Source: Bacillota bacterium (GTDB lineage Bacteria > Bacillota > Clostridia > Lachnospirales > Cellulosilyticaceae). Taken from it: DNA of 8,270 nucleotides. The notes beneath the pieces were generated by a model. The model saw only the letters and a list, made by a program, of their open reading frames with translations, searched no databases and had not been told where the DNA came from. How positions within the stretch are numbered: position 1 is the first letter of the stretch; every line of letters starts with the position of its first letter. A program made the position numbers and the translations under genes. Below are positions 7,773-8,270 of the stretch, piece after piece. The stretch is taken from contig JAEZKI010000094.1 of NCBI GenBank assembly GCA_023415525.1, positions 1-8,270 on the forward strand, in the 5' to 3' direction.

Positions 7773-7814
7773 TGCGAATGTATAGTGCACATAAATTATT
7801 AAGGAGATTCGCAC
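7772..7814 (+). repeat. Inverted repeat just after cas2
   Basis: GTGCGAAT (7772-7779) and ATTCGCAC (7807-7814) are perfect 8-bp complements separated by 27 nt. The left arm starts in the last base of the cas2 stop codon. The loop holds the palindrome GTGCAC (7785-7790) and a Shine-Dalgarno-like AAGGAG (7801-7806) with no start codon behind it. No T-run follows the right arm, so it is not an ordinary intrinsic terminator on the + strand. The T-run on the - strand precedes the stem instead of following it. Its role is unknown. Confidence 0.75.
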
Positions 7815-7889
7815 CAAAAAAATAGGGAAGATAATTGAAATAATAAGCTACATTCAAATAATTAGACTTAAAAAATTAAGAAATTAGTT

Positions 7890-7941
7890 ATTTTGCTATA
7901 AAGAATATGAAAACTGTATAAGTGTATTATACAATTTTGCT
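7890..7941 (+). repeat. Leader direct repeat ATTTTGCT (two copies)
   Basis: ATTTTGCT occurs at 7890-7897 and again at 7934-7941, where it directly touches repeat 1. The copies are 44 bp apart, close to four helical turns, so they lie on nearly the same DNA face. This could be an anchoring motif for the Cas1-Cas2 integrase or a bound host factor, but chance is possible in AT-rich DNA. Confidence 0.5.
7893..7922 (+). promoter_or_regulatory. Candidate promoter of the CRISPR array
   Basis: A sigma-A-like pair is visible: TTGCTA (7893-7898, four of six matches to TTGACA) and TATAAG (7917-7922, five of six to TATAAT), with an 18-bp spacer. Transcription would start near 7929, about a dozen bases before repeat 1. 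The -10 lies in a small inverted repeat, GTATAA/TTATAC (7916-7921 and 7927-7932), where a regulator might bind. Confidence 0.5.
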
Positions 7942-8270
7942 GTCACTCCCTACGTGGGAGTGTGGATTGAAATCACTGCAATATGGACACCTATGACCTG
8001 CTAACAATGTCACTCCCTACGTGGGAGTGTGGATTGAAATAAATACTGGCTATACAACACTATAGCAGATGATGAAGTCACTCCCTACGTGGGAGTGTGG
8101 ATTGAAATTCTATGAAAATAAACGAGAAAACTATTTGTGTAAGCGTCACTCCCTACGTGGGAGTGTGGATTGAAATCTCTAAAATGTCCAATAACAAACA
8201 CTCTTTCCCTGGTCACTCCCTACGTGGGAGTGTGGATTGAAATTCTATTACTGAATGCCTGAATGAATGA
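7942..8270 (+). CRISPR. Type I-C CRISPR array, leader-proximal end (3' partial)
   Basis: Five identical 32-bp repeats lie at 7942-7973, 8009-8040, 8077-8108, 8145-8176 and 8212-8243. They begin GTCACTCCC and end ATTGAAAT, as in type I-C repeats. Complete spacers are 7974-8008 (35 bp), 8041-8076 (36), 8109-8144 (36) and 8177-8211 (35). A fifth is cut by the window edge at 8244-8270. Each repeat forms a 7-bp hairpin, CACTCCC/GGGAGTG (in repeat 1: 7944-7950 with 7956-7962) around the loop TACGT. By analogy with B. halodurans Cas5c, cleavage is expected after base 21 of the repeat (between 7962 and 7963), leaving an 11-nt 5' handle. The ATTGAAAT end and the leader beside cas2 both indicate left-to-right transcription. 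By eye, no spacer shows a long match to the rest of the window. Confidence 0.99.

Larger units (their letters stand above)
7773..7941 (+). promoter_or_regulatory. CRISPR leader
   Basis: This AT-rich noncoding stretch of 169 bp between cas2 and the first repeat holds no credible gene. Leaders direct pre-crRNA transcription and mark the end where new spacers are inserted. It contains an inverted repeat at its left end, A-rich tracts in the middle, a plausible promoter, and an 8-nt motif that occurs once at 7890 and again against the first repeat. No U-tract terminator separates it from cas2, so operon readthrough into the array is possible. Confidence 0.9.

Noticed and set aside
7772..7822. Intrinsic terminator after cas2
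   Set aside because: The stem has a 27-nt loop and is followed by A-rich, not T-rich, sequence on the + strand. On the - strand the T-run comes before the stem.
7974..8211. All four complete spacers are open in frame 1 on the + strand
   Set aside because: Each spans only 11-12 codons, so this is expected by chance often enough to carry no weight. It does not establish coding phage targets.
1..8270. A novel defence system or an extra accessory gene within the locus
   Set aside because: Every substantial stretch is accounted for by known type I-C genes, the leader or the array. No insertion sequence, toxin-antitoxin pair, anti-CRISPR or unknown gene is visible.

Overview
The window holds almost all of a type I-C CRISPR-Cas locus, with every gene on the + strand. 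The order is cas3 (5' end outside the window), cas5c, cas8c, cas7c, cas4, cas1, cas2, an AT-rich leader, and the first five repeats of a CRISPR array that runs off the right edge. The DNA is AT-rich. Ribosome binding sites are strong AGGAGG/GGAGG types, GTG and TTG starts are used, and the proteins resemble the I-C proteins of Bacillota. This suggests a low-GC Gram-positive bacterium, probably of the Clostridia or a close group. The species cannot be named from this sequence.

Layout: 1-2244 is cas3, the nuclease-helicase. 2259-5790 encodes the Cascade/I-C surveillance complex: Cas5c, which also processes pre-crRNA because there is no cas6; Cas8c, the large subunit; and Cas7c, the backbone. 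A second product, the small subunit Cas11c, is very probably translated from an internal start at 4465 inside cas8c, behind a near-perfect Shine-Dalgarno sequence. 5777-7772 is the adaptation module cas4-cas1-cas2. 7773-7941 is a leader containing an 8-bp inverted repeat, a plausible promoter and an 8-nt direct repeat. 7942-8270 is the array: five identical 32-bp repeats, four complete spacers of 35-36 bp and one partial spacer.

Genes overlap or sit within 45 bp of each other, which indicates a single operon with translational coupling. Working model: Cas4-Cas1-Cas2 select and insert spacers at the leader-proximal repeat. The array is transcribed left to right and Cas5c cuts at the base of each repeat hairpin. 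Cas5c, Cas7c, Cas8c and Cas11c assemble on the crRNA, and Cas3 is recruited to degrade the target.

I see no inactivating mutation. The locus looks intact and belongs to a known class rather than a new system. The least obvious features are the nested cas11c frame, the inverted repeat that starts in the cas2 stop codon, and the repeated ATTTTGCT motif in the leader.
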